Assembly: GCF_031458175.1 (NCBI RefSeq)
Contig: NZ_JAVDXX010000001.1
Coordinates: 2,158,851 to 2,222,850, forward strand
DNA from: Pseudoglutamicibacter albus
Lineage (GTDB): Bacteria; Actinomycetota; Actinomycetes; Actinomycetales; Micrococcaceae
Direction of reading: 5' to 3'
Length of the DNA stretch: 64,000 nucleotides
Position 1 is the stretch's first letter; each line of letters starts with the position of its first letter. Of this stretch, positions 8,487 through 17,671 are shown piece by piece. The notes below the pieces were generated by a model. It saw only the letters and a list, made by a program, of their open reading frames with translations. It was not told where the DNA came from and made no database searches. A program made the position numbers and the translations under genes.

Positions 8487-9881
8487 TCACACCCCGAGCA
8501 TCGTGGACAAGTGGCTGTTGAGGAGCACCCCGTTGGGGTCTACTTGTTTGCGGACGGTGAGCCAGTCGCCGAAATGTGGGTAGCGCTCGTGGAGGTCCTC
8601 TGGCCCGAGGGTGTGGAGTTTGCCCCAGTGGGGGCGCCCGCCGGCGGCTTTGAAGATGTCTTCGAGCACGGCGAAGTATTTTCTGTGGTCTTCGCGGTAG
8701 AAGCGGTGAACCGCGATGTAGACGGAGTCGCGGCCGTGAGCGGTTGAAAGCCAAACGTCATCGCTTTTGGCGGTCCGGACTTCCAGCGGGAATGTGATCC
8801 CTTCCGGGAACGCGTTGACGGCGCGGACCACTTCGCTGAAAACCTCGTGATAGTCGGCAATGTCGATCGCGTACTCCATTTCGCGGAACCGTGTGCGCCG
8901 TGGCGAGACAAAGACCTTATGGGAGGTGTCAGCGAAACTGCGGTTGCCCATCGTGCGTGCCGCGAGTTTATTGAGCGCCGGAACGGTTTTCGGCGCGAAC
9001 CTGCCGAGTTCGCAGATGGCGCGGTGCCCGCCGTTGTTGAGCAGTTCGTCCCCGAACCAGTGTTTGAACGAAGACAGCGGTTTATCGCCTTCAAAGCCGG
9101 GGGAGCGGCGGTTGATTTTACGGGCCACGACGTCAGTGTGCTGAAACCAGTAGAACTCGACGTGGTCGCGTTCGCGGGAGAGCTCAACGAAGTTCTCGAG
9201 CGTGTCAGCCAGCGGCACGGGCCGTTCCTCTGCATGCAGGATGAACGCGGGCACGACGGCGAGGGTTGCGTGGATGATGACGCCGAGCGCGCCGAGACCC
9301 ACACGTGCGGCCTCGAAAAGCTCAGCGTTTTGGGTGGGGGACGCGGTGACGATCTGCCCGGTTGGTAGCGCGATGCGCAGTGCACGGATCATGCCCGCGT
9401 AGCCGGTGAATCCGAGGCCGGTGCCGTGGGTTGAGGTTGACAGTGCGCCGCCGATGGTTTGCCGGTCGATGTCTCCCATGTTCGCTAACGCGAGCCCATA
9501 AGGTTCCAGTAGGGCTGGTAGCTCCCACAAGTGGGTTCCGGCGCCGAGCGTTACGGTCCCGCCCAGTGGGTCGACTGCGTAGAGGCCGTGGAAGTTCCGC
9601 ATGTCGAGCAGGATCTCGTCGGTGTGCGCTAGCGGGGTGAAGGAGTGGCTTCCACCCACAGGGCGGACGGTGCGTTTCTCTTCTGAGGCGCGCACCAGCA
9701 GTGCCGCGAGCTCGGCTTCATCGCGTGGGGTGAAAACCTCGGCAGGTTCGCTGCGGTAGAGGCGGCACCAGTTGGTCCACTCTTTACCTCGGGCTGCGGC
9801 GCGGCCGGTTTTGTTGGAAGCGCGGGCGCTGGCCCGGCTGGCGCGGGTGCCGGCCTTTTTGGTGTGGGGATTGGTTTTCAT
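8487..9881 (-). CDS. FAD-linked sugar-1,4-lactone oxidase (D-arabinonolactone / L-gulonolactone type)
   Basis: 464 residues. The FAD-binding domain (about 50-230) has RPVGGSHSFTPLAHTDE and the STHGTGLGF stretch. The C-terminal ALO domain has the conserved HWGK motif (GRPHWGKLH) and ends VDPNGVLLNSHLSTMLGV, typical of bacterial aldonolactone oxidases. The first 35 residues are Lys/Arg/Ala-rich and low complexity. The ATG at 9881 overlaps the upstream TGA as ATGA, so translation is coupled to the PLP enzyme. Which lactone it oxidises cannot be told from sequence. Confidence 0.88.
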   Translation of the reverse strand: MKTNPHTKKAGTRASRASARASNKTGRAAARGKEWTNWCRLYRSEPAEVFTPRDEAELAALLVRASEEKRTVRPVGGSHSFTPLAHTDEILLDMRNFHGLYAVDPLGGTVTLGAGTHLWELPALLEPYGLALANMGDIDRQTIGGALSTSTHGTGLGFTGYAGMIRALRIALPTGQIVTASPTQNAELFEAARVGLGALGVIIHATLAVVPAFILHAEERPVPLADTLENFVELSRERDHVEFYWFQHTDVVARKINRRSPGFEGDKPLSSFKHWFGDELLNNGGHRAICELGRFAPKTVPALNKLAARTMGNRSFADTSHKVFVSPRRTRFREMEYAIDIADYHEVFSEVVRAVNAFPEGITFPLEVRTAKSDDVWLSTAHGRDSVYIAVHRFYREDHRKYFAVLEDIFKAAGGRPHWGKLHTLGPEDLHERYPHFGDWLTVRKQVDPNGVLLNSHLSTMLGV

Positions 9882-11155
9882 AGGAATGCTTTCCCTTCGC
9901 CACGGTAGGTGGGCCATTCGTCGATGACTTCTGAGCCTGAGATGACTACAACGCTGTTGAGGCGTTCCGATACTTCGCCGGCTTTCGCGTGCCGAAACCA
10001 CACGACATCGCCGATTGCAAGGCCGCGAGCGCCTCGTCCGGTGAGCGGGGTCTGCACTTCACCGGGACCTTCAGTTGCGCGGTAGGTGACGTTGGGTGGC
10101 CACGCGACCCTCGGTAGCCGGCTTGGACCGGGCGGCCCGGAGGCGACCCAGCCCCCGCCGAGCACTGTTGCGGTGTTCTTGTTGGGGCGGCGTACAACAT
10201 CCATCCCGAACGCGAGGGCCGGCGCTGGTTTGAAAGCGGTGTAGTGGTCGAATAGACCGGGGCCGATGAGCCCGGAGCCTGCCGCTACCTCCGTGATGGC
10301 AGCTTCGGTCCCGGTGGTCTCGATCGAACCGGTCCCGCCGCCGTTGACGAAACGCAACGGAGCGATCTCGGAGACAGCATCGACGGTTTCAGCACGCCGT
10401 TGCGCGATCTCTTTCGCGGAAGCCGCCTGGATGCGCCGCAAGATCACTTGCCGCGGCGAGCTCCCCGCGTTCGCCTCGCCTGCGATCTGCCCCTCGTAGG
10501 CCATGAGCCCATCCAGCGTGAAACCCTTCCTGCCCACGATGTGGGCCGCCAGCCTGGCCACCTCCTCCGGGCTGGATAGCGGCGAACGTGCCGCACCCAC
10601 CATGACGCCGCGTACGGGACGGTAAGCCGCATCGAGCTCTATAGCGACCTTGAGGTCCGGATGGCCGGGGGCGAGGTGAGCGATAATCTCCAGCTGCTGC
10701 GGATCATCGACCATGAGGGTCACGTGCTGCAGCGCGGCCTCGCTCGCCGTCCACGCCGCAATCGCTTCGGCATTCACGCTCGGGTACGCAACCACGATGT
10801 CCTGATAACCCTTTTCGGCAAGCCACACGGCTTCCGCCAGCGTGAAACCCAGAATCCCAGCGAAACCAGGAGTCTGCAGTGCGGCATCGAGCGCCTTACG
10901 GATGCGCAGCGACTTACTCGCAACCCGAACCGTAGGGGACAAGCCGGCGTTAGTGCCGGTGTTAGTGCGGATGTTACTGCGCAGAGTGGAAGCCTTCTTG
11001 AGACGCTTGACAAGGCTTTCGGCATTCGCGTGAAAATGATCCGCGAACAAAACACCCACAGGGCGCGAGGCGTAGCCGGCATCAGCCAGGATGTCCTTGA
11101 GTGCCGGCCAGTCAATCTTCACATCAGAGACGCGACTGTTGCGGAAGCGGTGCAT
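9878..11155 (-). CDS. PLP-dependent amino-acid deaminase/aldolase (alanine racemase N-terminal fold)
   Basis: 425 residues. The N-terminal TIM-barrel PLP domain has VRVASKSLRIRKAL, the usual site of the Schiff-base lysine, and later ELDAAYRPVRGVMVGAARSP, as in D-threonine aldolase / D-serine dehydratase-like proteins. Full alanine racemases have a different C-terminal domain. ATG 11155 is chosen because GGAGGA lies 6 nt upstream; a TTG at 11173 would also be in frame. Overlaps the lactone oxidase by 4 bp. Coupling of these two families suggests a shared pathway, which I cannot name. Confidence 0.82.
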   Translation of the reverse strand: MHRFRNSRVSDVKIDWPALKDILADAGYASRPVGVLFADHFHANAESLVKRLKKASTLRSNIRTNTGTNAGLSPTVRVASKSLRIRKALDAALQTPGFAGILGFTLAEAVWLAEKGYQDIVVAYPSVNAEAIAAWTASEAALQHVTLMVDDPQQLEIIAHLAPGHPDLKVAIELDAAYRPVRGVMVGAARSPLSSPEEVARLAAHIVGRKGFTLDGLMAYEGQIAGEANAGSSPRQVILRRIQAASAKEIAQRRAETVDAVSEIAPLRFVNGGGTGSIETTGTEAAITEVAAGSGLIGPGLFDHYTAFKPAPALAFGMDVVRRPNKNTATVLGGGWVASGPPGPSRLPRVAWPPNVTYRATEGPGEVQTPLTGRGARGLAIGDVVWFRHAKAGEVSERLNSVVVISGSEVIDEWPTYRGEGKAFL

Positions 11156-11362
11156 GCTTAGTCCTCCGAACAACGAGACTTCAGGTCACGGAATGGTCAC
11201 GATTAGATACCGATAACCACCCCTTCAGGTTACGTCGCGCGGGATTGAACACGCCAGATCGGCGCGATTGCAAGGCAAAACGCCGATAACAATCAAACTG
11301 TGAACACCCTGTGCAGTCTTAGTTTTTCTTGCATCTGAGCCGAAACCTTCTACCGTGGAAGT

Positions 11363-12694
11363 ATGCGACGTTTCTATGCGGCCGCCGCAGCGGCCCTGTT
11401 CGGCATCACGCTGGGCGTCGCCCCACAAGCAACAGCGGCAACGCTGAACCTCAAACCTGAAGTGCTTACCGTTGGGGCGAACGCCTCAATGGTGCACACC
11501 GGAAAACAGCACACCGCAAAACAAGACAGCGGCAAAGCATCGCTTCGTGTAGCTACCGTGAGCGCCGGCCTGAGTGAAGAGCGAGAAGGGGCGCTCGCCG
11601 AGCGCCTCGAAGGCGGTAACGACACCGCCGCTCAGATGCTCGCCCGCAGCGTCCAGCAGACGCGCCCGGATGTTCTCCTGGTCACTGACATCGATACGGA
11701 CAGCCACGTCGCTGACATCTTCAATGAACAGTACCTCGGCCAGGCACAAACCGACGGCGCCGAAGCGAACGCCGATGCGGGTGCTGATGCAGGATCCAAG
11801 GAACCGTCCTCGACCGAGTACAAATACGTCTACTCCGCAACAACGAATGCGGGCATACAGTCCGGTGCCGACCTCAACGGAAACGGCACAACAGGGGACC
11901 CCGGAGACGCTTTCGGCGCGGGACACTTTGAGGGACAACGCTCGATGGTCCTGTACTCGCGTTACCCCATCGATCAGGACGAAGTCCGCACGTTCAATGA
12001 CCTGACCTGGGACGAGGTACCGGGCAACAGCCTCGATACTGAGAAATACTCGAAGCTTGTGAGGTCGGTTCTTCCACTGAACTCGACGAGCATGTGGGAC
12101 ATCCCGTTGAAAGTTGACGGCGAGACCCTGCACGTGATCGCAACAGACCTCACCCCGGACAATGGCGAAGGCGCTGACCCTGTGCGCAGGCTTGACCAGT
12201 TGCGTTTCCTCAGCATGTACCTCAACGACAACGCTAAGTTGCGGGAGCTGACCGATGACGCCGGGCAGTACGGCGGCTTGGATAAGTCCTCTAGCGCGGT
12301 TGTGCTTGGCGCCCTCGGTCCGGACGAGGCATCCTTGGGTAACGACGCAGACCAGATGCGTCAAGACGCATCGGCCGAACTTGAAACGCTCATGGATTCG
12401 AAATCCCTAGAGGTTGCGAAACCCTCCATGGCTGCTGGGCAGTGTGAGAACACGTTGCCGATACAGATCCGCACGTTCATGGACTTCATGTGCGCAACCC
12501 AGTATGCGACCCGCATGGACGGAGTGGCTAGCCGCTCCGACTATGTTGGGGTCACGGCGGGTCCCAAGATCGTAGAATCCGGAATTGAAACCGCGATGAG
12601 CGATGCGGGAGACCACCACGAACACGGCTCAACCGATCACCTGAGCGGTGAGCGCCGCATGGTGTGGGCTGACATCACGCTCAAGCGTGACTAA
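11363..12694 (+). CDS. Secreted endonuclease/exonuclease/phosphatase-like protein with degenerate motifs
   Basis: 443 residues with a signal peptide (residues 1-26, ending ATAA). The layout follows secreted phytase-like / EEP-fold proteins: a fold-opening stretch (RVATVSAGL), an RPDVLLVTDID strand, GHFEGQRSMVLYSRYPI, a WDIPL segment and a late strand where GDxN would stand. Where active relatives carry a His-Pro motif this has ATDLTPD, and where GDxN-DP is expected it has LGALGPDEASLGN. This suggests loss of catalysis or a changed activity. A final His-rich GDHHEHGSTDH resembles the catalytic SDH region. Fold assignment moderate; loss of activity is inference. Confidence 0.65.
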   Translation: MRRFYAAAAAALFGITLGVAPQATAATLNLKPEVLTVGANASMVHTGKQHTAKQDSGKASLRVATVSAGLSEEREGALAERLEGGNDTAAQMLARSVQQTRPDVLLVTDIDTDSHVADIFNEQYLGQAQTDGAEANADAGADAGSKEPSSTEYKYVYSATTNAGIQSGADLNGNGTTGDPGDAFGAGHFEGQRSMVLYSRYPIDQDEVRTFNDLTWDEVPGNSLDTEKYSKLVRSVLPLNSTSMWDIPLKVDGETLHVIATDLTPDNGEGADPVRRLDQLRFLSMYLNDNAKLRELTDDAGQYGGLDKSSSAVVLGALGPDEASLGNDADQMRQDASAELETLMDSKSLEVAKPSMAAGQCENTLPIQIRTFMDFMCATQYATRMDGVASRSDYVGVTAGPKIVESGIETAMSDAGDHHEHGSTDHLSGERRMVWADITLKRD

Positions 12695-12725
12695 GAGCCC
12701 TCGCCCAGCACGTTAGGCTGGGAAC

Positions 12726-13586
12726 ATGTCTACTGAGAACACGCCCCGTACTCAAGCGACGCCGCGCCGCGCCCGTAAAGCGCGCCAACGTCGCAGCGCG
12801 GAGGTAGTTCTACCGCGTGAAGCAACCGAAATGCTCGCCCGCAGCATCGTGACCGATGGCGGCAAGGTCAATGACGGTTTCGAACGAGGCCTCAAACGCG
12901 TCGTAGGGTGGCAGAGGCCGGTAGTCGTCGCCTACATCCGCCGGTTGAGCAAGAAGCACCCCACCGCAACCCCAGCTGAGCTCGCACGCATCATCGAAGT
13001 GAACTATGTGCGCACCGTAACAACCATGGGTGCCGCGGGAGGTGCCGCCGCCATCGTGCCTGGGCTAGGCACACTCGCATCACTCGGGCTCTCCGCAGGT
13101 GTGGCCATCGGCTACCTGGAAGCGACCGCGCTCTATGCGCAAGGCATGGCAGAACTGCACGGAGTCGCCGTGGATGACCCGGAGCGGGCAGGCGAGCTCG
13201 TGATGGCCCTCATGCTGGGCGAAGAGGGCATCAAGATCCTCAAAGACATGTCCGGCGTTATCGCATCCGGCGGCAAAATCGGGATGCGCACCTTCTTCGC
13301 CACAGCGATCGGCGCGGGCGGATCATATGCCTCACTCGGCAAGCAACTGCATTCAAAGTTCCTGAAGAAATTCGCCAAGCGACAATCCGCATCCGCGCTA
13401 GGCCGCGCGATGCCGTTCGGGGCAGGCGCGGCATTCGGCGGGGTAGCGAACCGGGTTCTTGCCCGCCGCGTGGTGCGAGCCGCCCACGAACTGTTCGGCG
13501 ATATGCCCACGGTCACGCCGCGTGACGTGAAAGCTACAGAGCCGCGAGACGCACTGGAAGTGGCCCCGGAAGCGATCGAGAAGTGA
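12726..13586 (+). CDS. Conserved hypothetical membrane-associated protein
   Basis: 286 residues. A basic N-terminus is followed by a soluble helical part, a Gly/Ala-rich hydrophobic hairpin (about residues 98-128, with GAAGGAAAIVPGLGTLASLG), a helical middle, and further Gly/Ala-rich segments near 200 and 240. The Gly-rich hairpin resembles those in EcsC-like proteins, but I would not assign the family firmly. Starts 31 bp after the preceding stop, so probably in the same transcript. Confidence 0.65.
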   Translation: MSTENTPRTQATPRRARKARQRRSAEVVLPREATEMLARSIVTDGGKVNDGFERGLKRVVGWQRPVVVAYIRRLSKKHPTATPAELARIIEVNYVRTVTTMGAAGGAAAIVPGLGTLASLGLSAGVAIGYLEATALYAQGMAELHGVAVDDPERAGELVMALMLGEEGIKILKDMSGVIASGGKIGMRTFFATAIGAGGSYASLGKQLHSKFLKKFAKRQSASALGRAMPFGAGAAFGGVANRVLARRVVRAAHELFGDMPTVTPRDVKATEPRDALEVAPEAIEK

Positions 13587-13740
13587 GCCGTTAACTTCCA
13601 TCACGGATGTGCTGGTGGCCCACGGTCGATGTAGAATCTTGTGTTGTATTTCACCCATCTCGCGCCACCACTGTGCCCTCGCGGCTCCACACGTGCAGTA
13701 TGCCTTAGTCAACATGTACTGGAGCCTGGGTTGAGACCGT

Positions 13741-13768
13741 CTGCGGGCCTGACATCGGCCGCCCGCAG
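13741..13768. other. Hairpin upstream of the surface-protein gene
   Basis: CTGCGGGC (13741-13748) pairs with GCCCGCAG (13761-13768) over a 12-nt loop. There is no T run, so it may be a weak terminator for the preceding gene or part of the 5' leader of the surface protein. The rest of the 239-bp gap shows nothing else I can name. Confidence 0.5.
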
Positions 13769-13825
13769 GTGTTACGCATAGCTATGTGGCGCGGGGTCTC
13801 TAACTAGTTCTAGAGCGGAGCGCAT

Positions 13826-16800
13826 ATGACCTGGGGTCCTCACCTCACATCTGCACGCAGCGCAAGTCGCAAACGACGTGCACGGGGCGTACTAGCCCTC
13901 ATCGCTTCATTCGGCCTCATCGGATCGATGGCTACAGGCGCAGTCACCAGCCACGCAGCCCCGGAACAGGCCGTCAACAGCTCCGTGCTTGCCACGAGCA
14001 AGCAAGCGGCTAAGCCGCGGCAGATCACCGGGACCGTCTATAACGACGTCAACCAGGACAAGACCCGCAACGAGGGCGAAAAGGTGCTATCCGGCTATGA
14101 GGTGGCACTGTTTGAAATGCGGACGCTGGCAAAGGCTGCCGGGGTGCCTAAACCCAAAGATGCTGTAGCCTCCATGAGGTCAGATAGGGCAGGAAAGTAC
14201 GTCTTCAACGACGTAGCGGACGGCACATACGTCGTCGTCATCTATCCGGTGGAAGCCACCGACGGACTCACCCACGCTGGCAGCTTTGTCCCACAGGAAC
14301 AGGGCCTGTGGCACACCGGACCCATCGGCATCAATGGCACCACAGGGCACGCGGGCATCGACTTCGGCATCATCAAGCCTCAGCTAGGTTTCAAGGTGAC
14401 GAAGAAAGTCAACGGCGCCAACAGCGTGACCCTGGAGGCCGGTAAGAAAGCGACGTTCACCACGGAAGGTGAAAACACCTCCAACGTGACGCTGGATCGA
14501 GTAACCCTCACCGACACCTGGATGAGCGGACGCGAACCGCTGTCCCACACATGCACGTTCTATAAAGCGGACGGCACCCAGTACAAGGGCCAGGCGCTGC
14601 GCGAGACCTACATGGGTTTCCCGAACACCAAGACAACCGTCAAGATGAAGGCGGGCGAATCCTTCAAGTGCTCCGCAACCTACGTTGTGACGCAAGCTGA
14701 CGTAGATGCGAAACAAGACCTCACCAACGAGGCCAGTGTTCGCGGCGCCTACGACTACCTCGACAACTTCGGTAGCAAACAGAGGCCAAGGGAGACACTG
14801 GACGTGAGAGCGGCCGACAGCGCAGTGATCCGCCTCTCCGACGAGGAGCCAACGCCGGAGCCAACCGAAAAGCCTGAACCAACCGAGAAGCCTTCGCCGA
14901 CGACGGAGCCGACTGACAAGCCTGAGCCTACTGAGGATCCGACCGAGGAGCCTGAACCGACCGAAGATCCATCGCCGCAGCCAGGCGGGGACGCGTCGAT
15001 GAAGCTCGTGACCCTCATCGACGGCGAAAAGTCTGTTGAGAAGAACGTTGGCGATGCCGCGAAGTTCACCATCAAGCTCGAGAATACGGGTGCAGCTGAC
15101 CTTCACGACGTCGCGTTCACCGGTTCCTGGGTTGACGGTAAGGAACCGCTCGAACTCTATTGCGAGGTCGACGGCGACTACGTTTACGCAGACGACGAGA
15201 AGTTCGCGCTGAACGTCGGTGAAGCCCTCAACTGTGAGTCCGAATACCGGATGACGCAAGGAGATATTGACGCGGGCGAGCCTCTCAAGAACACCGTGAC
15301 TGCTGAGGCCGTGACCCGCCCAGCATCCGGTGAGCCACAAAACCTCAAGGAAACTGACTCCGCGGAAGTCATCCCAGCAGCCGCAGACGCACAGCTTGAG
15401 GTAAGCAAAGAAGCGTGGGGCGAATACGGTGACGACAACAGCACGGTCGGCGATGAGATCGAATACTGGTTCACGGTACGCAACACCGGCAACGTGACTG
15501 TTTCCGACATCGAAATCAATGACCAGATGCTCGCCGACGCGGGCGAGGACGTCGTCTGTGAAGACGACACACTCGCACCGAACGGCCAGACTGAATGCTC
15601 CGCGACCTACACCGTCACTGACGGCGATGTGGCGGACGGTAAGACGGAGATCATCAACACCGCGACCGCGAAGGGCAAGACCCCTGCCGGCGAGGACGTC
15701 GAAAGCGATGAAGCGACCGCGACCTCCCCAGTTGGCCTGCCCGCTTTGCAGATCGAGAAGAGCATCCTCGATGAGCCAGCCGAAGGCTTTACCGCTGGCG
15801 ATACGGTGACTTACAGCATCGTGGTGACCTCCACCGGTACCGGTAGCGTCGAAAACGTTCTGGTCAACGACCAGATGCTTTCCGACCGCGGCTCCGAGCT
15901 GACGTGTGAATGGAACGGCCGAGGCATCGCGAACGGGCGGATCTTCCTCGACCCGCAAGACACCGCAACCTGCACGGGTTCCATCACTGTCACTGAGGAA
16001 GATGTTGCCGCTGGCAAGCCAATCGTGAACACGGCAGAGGCAAGCGGCGGATACAACGACGTCGAAGCCGACACGGTGACCGCTACCGCCGAATTCACGC
16101 CGGCAGCGACGAAGGAACCTAAACCGACGGAGGAGCCGACCGAGGAACCTTCGCCAACTGAAGAACCGACGGCTGAGCCGACCGAGGAGCCTTCGCCGAC
16201 TGAGGAGCCAACGGCTGAACCGACTGAGAAGCCAACTGAGCAGCCTTCGCCAACGGGTGAGCCAACGGCTGAGCCGACGGAGGCACCTTCGCCGACTGAA
16301 GAGCCGACGGAGGCACCTTCGCCGACTGAAGAGCCGACTAGCGAGCCTACGGAGGAACCGACTGAGGTGCCTGAGCCGACCGAAGAGCCTACGGAGCAAC
16401 CTTCCCCGACAACGGAGCCGACGGAGGAACCGACCGCAAAGCCGACTAGCGAGCCTACGGACGAACCGACGGGTGAGCCAACGGCTGAGCCGACCGAGGA
16501 ACCGACGGGGAAGCCTTCGCCGGAGCCTACTGAGGCACCGAAGGCCCCTCAGCTGTCGCTGACGAAACTCCTGAAGGACCCTGCCACGGGCAAGCTCGTG
16601 AGCGAAGCGGAGCTCGGCGCGGGTGAGACCGCTCAGTTCACCATCACGGGTACCAACTCGGGTGAGGTCGCGGTTCAGCCTGTCAGGCTCGTTGACACGT
16701 GGGTTGAGGGTAAGGCTCCGCTGGACCTCGCATGCCAGATTGACGGCGCCAAGGTGAATGTCAAGGACGCGTCGCTGCGGCTTGAGCCGAAGCAGTCGCT

Positions 16801-17455
16801 GATCTGCATCACTGAATACACCGTGACCGAAGCCGATGTCGCCAAGCAGGAAGACCTGGTCAACAAGGCAACGATCACCGGCGACGCCGTCAAGAACAAG
16901 GCGGGGGAGCGCTCTGCGAAGAGCGTGACGACGTTCAGCGCAACCAAGGCCGATGCTGGCGAGAAGGGCGCGGGCGCGAGCGCGTCTGCTGAAGCTGTCA
17001 TCAAGATGCCGGCACCAGCATCGACCCCGGAACCGACAGCGGAGCCAGAACCGACAAAGGAACCAGAACCGACAGAGGCGCCAACGAACGAGCCGACCGA
17101 GAAGCCGTCGCCGGAGCCATCGGAAAACCCATCCGAGGAACCGAGCGAGAACCCATGGGAAAAGCCTTCCGAGAACCCTTCTGAGGCACCTTCCGAGAAG
17201 CCGTCTGAAGCGCCGTCTGAGAACCCATCCGAGGAACCAGGCGAGAAGCCATCTGAGGAATCAAGCGCGGACCCGACGGTGGAAGCATCTGAGGACCCAG
17301 CAGGCGATTCAGGTAGCGAAGCCAGCGAGGACTCCGCCGACTCGGGTTCCCTCGCGGCAACCGGTGCGCAAGTAGCGGGTGCCATCGCGATCGCTGTAGG
17401 CCTCATCTTCCTGGGGATTCTGCTGACGATCATCATGCGTCGCCGCAATAAATAA
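13826..17455 (+). CDS. Large sortase-anchored surface protein with DUF11-like repeats
   Basis: 1209 residues, cell-surface. Order of parts: basic signal peptide (1-45); a Cna-B / SdrD-type domain (about 66-150) starting GTVYNDVNQDKTRNEGE; five related beta-sandwich modules of DUF11/DUF7507 type at about 185-335, 392-515, 523-638, 641-758 and 909-1040, each with a late TVTxADV-like strand and a Cys-containing loop; Pro-Thr-Glu linkers at about 341-389, 759-905 and 1062-1165. It ends with LAATG (1176-1180), a hydrophobic helix and RRRNK. LAxTG is the class E sortase signal of actinobacteria. Likely an adhesin or fibre-like wall protein; no sortase gene is in the window. Confidence 0.9.
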   Translation: MTWGPHLTSARSASRKRRARGVLALIASFGLIGSMATGAVTSHAAPEQAVNSSVLATSKQAAKPRQITGTVYNDVNQDKTRNEGEKVLSGYEVALFEMRTLAKAAGVPKPKDAVASMRSDRAGKYVFNDVADGTYVVVIYPVEATDGLTHAGSFVPQEQGLWHTGPIGINGTTGHAGIDFGIIKPQLGFKVTKKVNGANSVTLEAGKKATFTTEGENTSNVTLDRVTLTDTWMSGREPLSHTCTFYKADGTQYKGQALRETYMGFPNTKTTVKMKAGESFKCSATYVVTQADVDAKQDLTNEASVRGAYDYLDNFGSKQRPRETLDVRAADSAVIRLSDEEPTPEPTEKPEPTEKPSPTTEPTDKPEPTEDPTEEPEPTEDPSPQPGGDASMKLVTLIDGEKSVEKNVGDAAKFTIKLENTGAADLHDVAFTGSWVDGKEPLELYCEVDGDYVYADDEKFALNVGEALNCESEYRMTQGDIDAGEPLKNTVTAEAVTRPASGEPQNLKETDSAEVIPAAADAQLEVSKEAWGEYGDDNSTVGDEIEYWFTVRNTGNVTVSDIEINDQMLADAGEDVVCEDDTLAPNGQTECSATYTVTDGDVADGKTEIINTATAKGKTPAGEDVESDEATATSPVGLPALQIEKSILDEPAEGFTAGDTVTYSIVVTSTGTGSVENVLVNDQMLSDRGSELTCEWNGRGIANGRIFLDPQDTATCTGSITVTEEDVAAGKPIVNTAEASGGYNDVEADTVTATAEFTPAATKEPKPTEEPTEEPSPTEEPTAEPTEEPSPTEEPTAEPTEKPTEQPSPTGEPTAEPTEAPSPTEEPTEAPSPTEEPTSEPTEEPTEVPEPTEEPTEQPSPTTEPTEEPTAKPTSEPTDEPTGEPTAEPTEEPTGKPSPEPTEAPKAPQLSLTKLLKDPATGKLVSEAELGAGETAQFTITGTNSGEVAVQPVRLVDTWVEGKAPLDLACQIDGAKVNVKDASLRLEPKQSLICITEYTVTEADVAKQEDLVNKATITGDAVKNKAGERSAKSVTTFSATKADAGEKGAGASASAEAVIKMPAPASTPEPTAEPEPTKEPEPTEAPTNEPTEKPSPEPSENPSEEPSENPWEKPSENPSEAPSEKPSEAPSENPSEEPGEKPSEESSADPTVEASEDPAGDSGSEASEDSADSGSLAATGAQVAGAIAIAVGLIFLGILLTIIMRRRNK
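16105..16545 (+). repeat. Pro-Thr-Glu coding repeat tract
   Basis: Long low-complexity stretch built from EPTEEPSPTEEPT-like units of 11-20 codons, with shorter relatives at about 14845-14990 and 17025-17260. The last tract shifts from PT- to PS-rich units (SENPSEEPS). Such tracts expand and contract by slippage and act as wall-spanning stalks. Confidence 0.9.
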
Positions 17456-17510
17456 GGCGGCCTCGACTAGCCCGGCAGCCGGCCTGCCCCGCTAGAGCAG
17501 ACCAGCACAA

Positions 17511-17551
17511 CAGCAGGGTGGGAACACGAAAACCGTGTTCCCACCCTGCTG
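17511..17551. terminator. Strong hairpin between the surface protein and DUF445 genes
   Basis: Perfect 18-bp stem (17511-17528 with 17534-17551) with a 5-nt loop. It lies between convergent genes and can end both transcripts. Confidence 0.88.
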
Positions 17552-17671
17552 TATCTGTATTCACTTCTCACTCGCAGACGGAGCTGCCGGCTAGGGCGGC
17601 GCTGTCGGTCCAGGTGGAATGACCGGCCAAGAGGGACCCCACATCCGGCCCGCCACAGAATACACTCAACG

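Noticed and set aside
13803..13818. ACTAGTTCTAGAGCGG is identical to part of a common cloning-vector polylinker.
   Set aside because: Sixteen bases can match by chance, the sequence on both sides is not vector, and the next gene follows naturally with its own ribosome-binding site.
14384..16399. A very long open frame antisense to the surface-protein gene.
   Set aside because: It is a by-product of the Pro-Thr-Glu repeat codons read backwards; composition (Arg/Leu/Phe-rich) is not protein-like.
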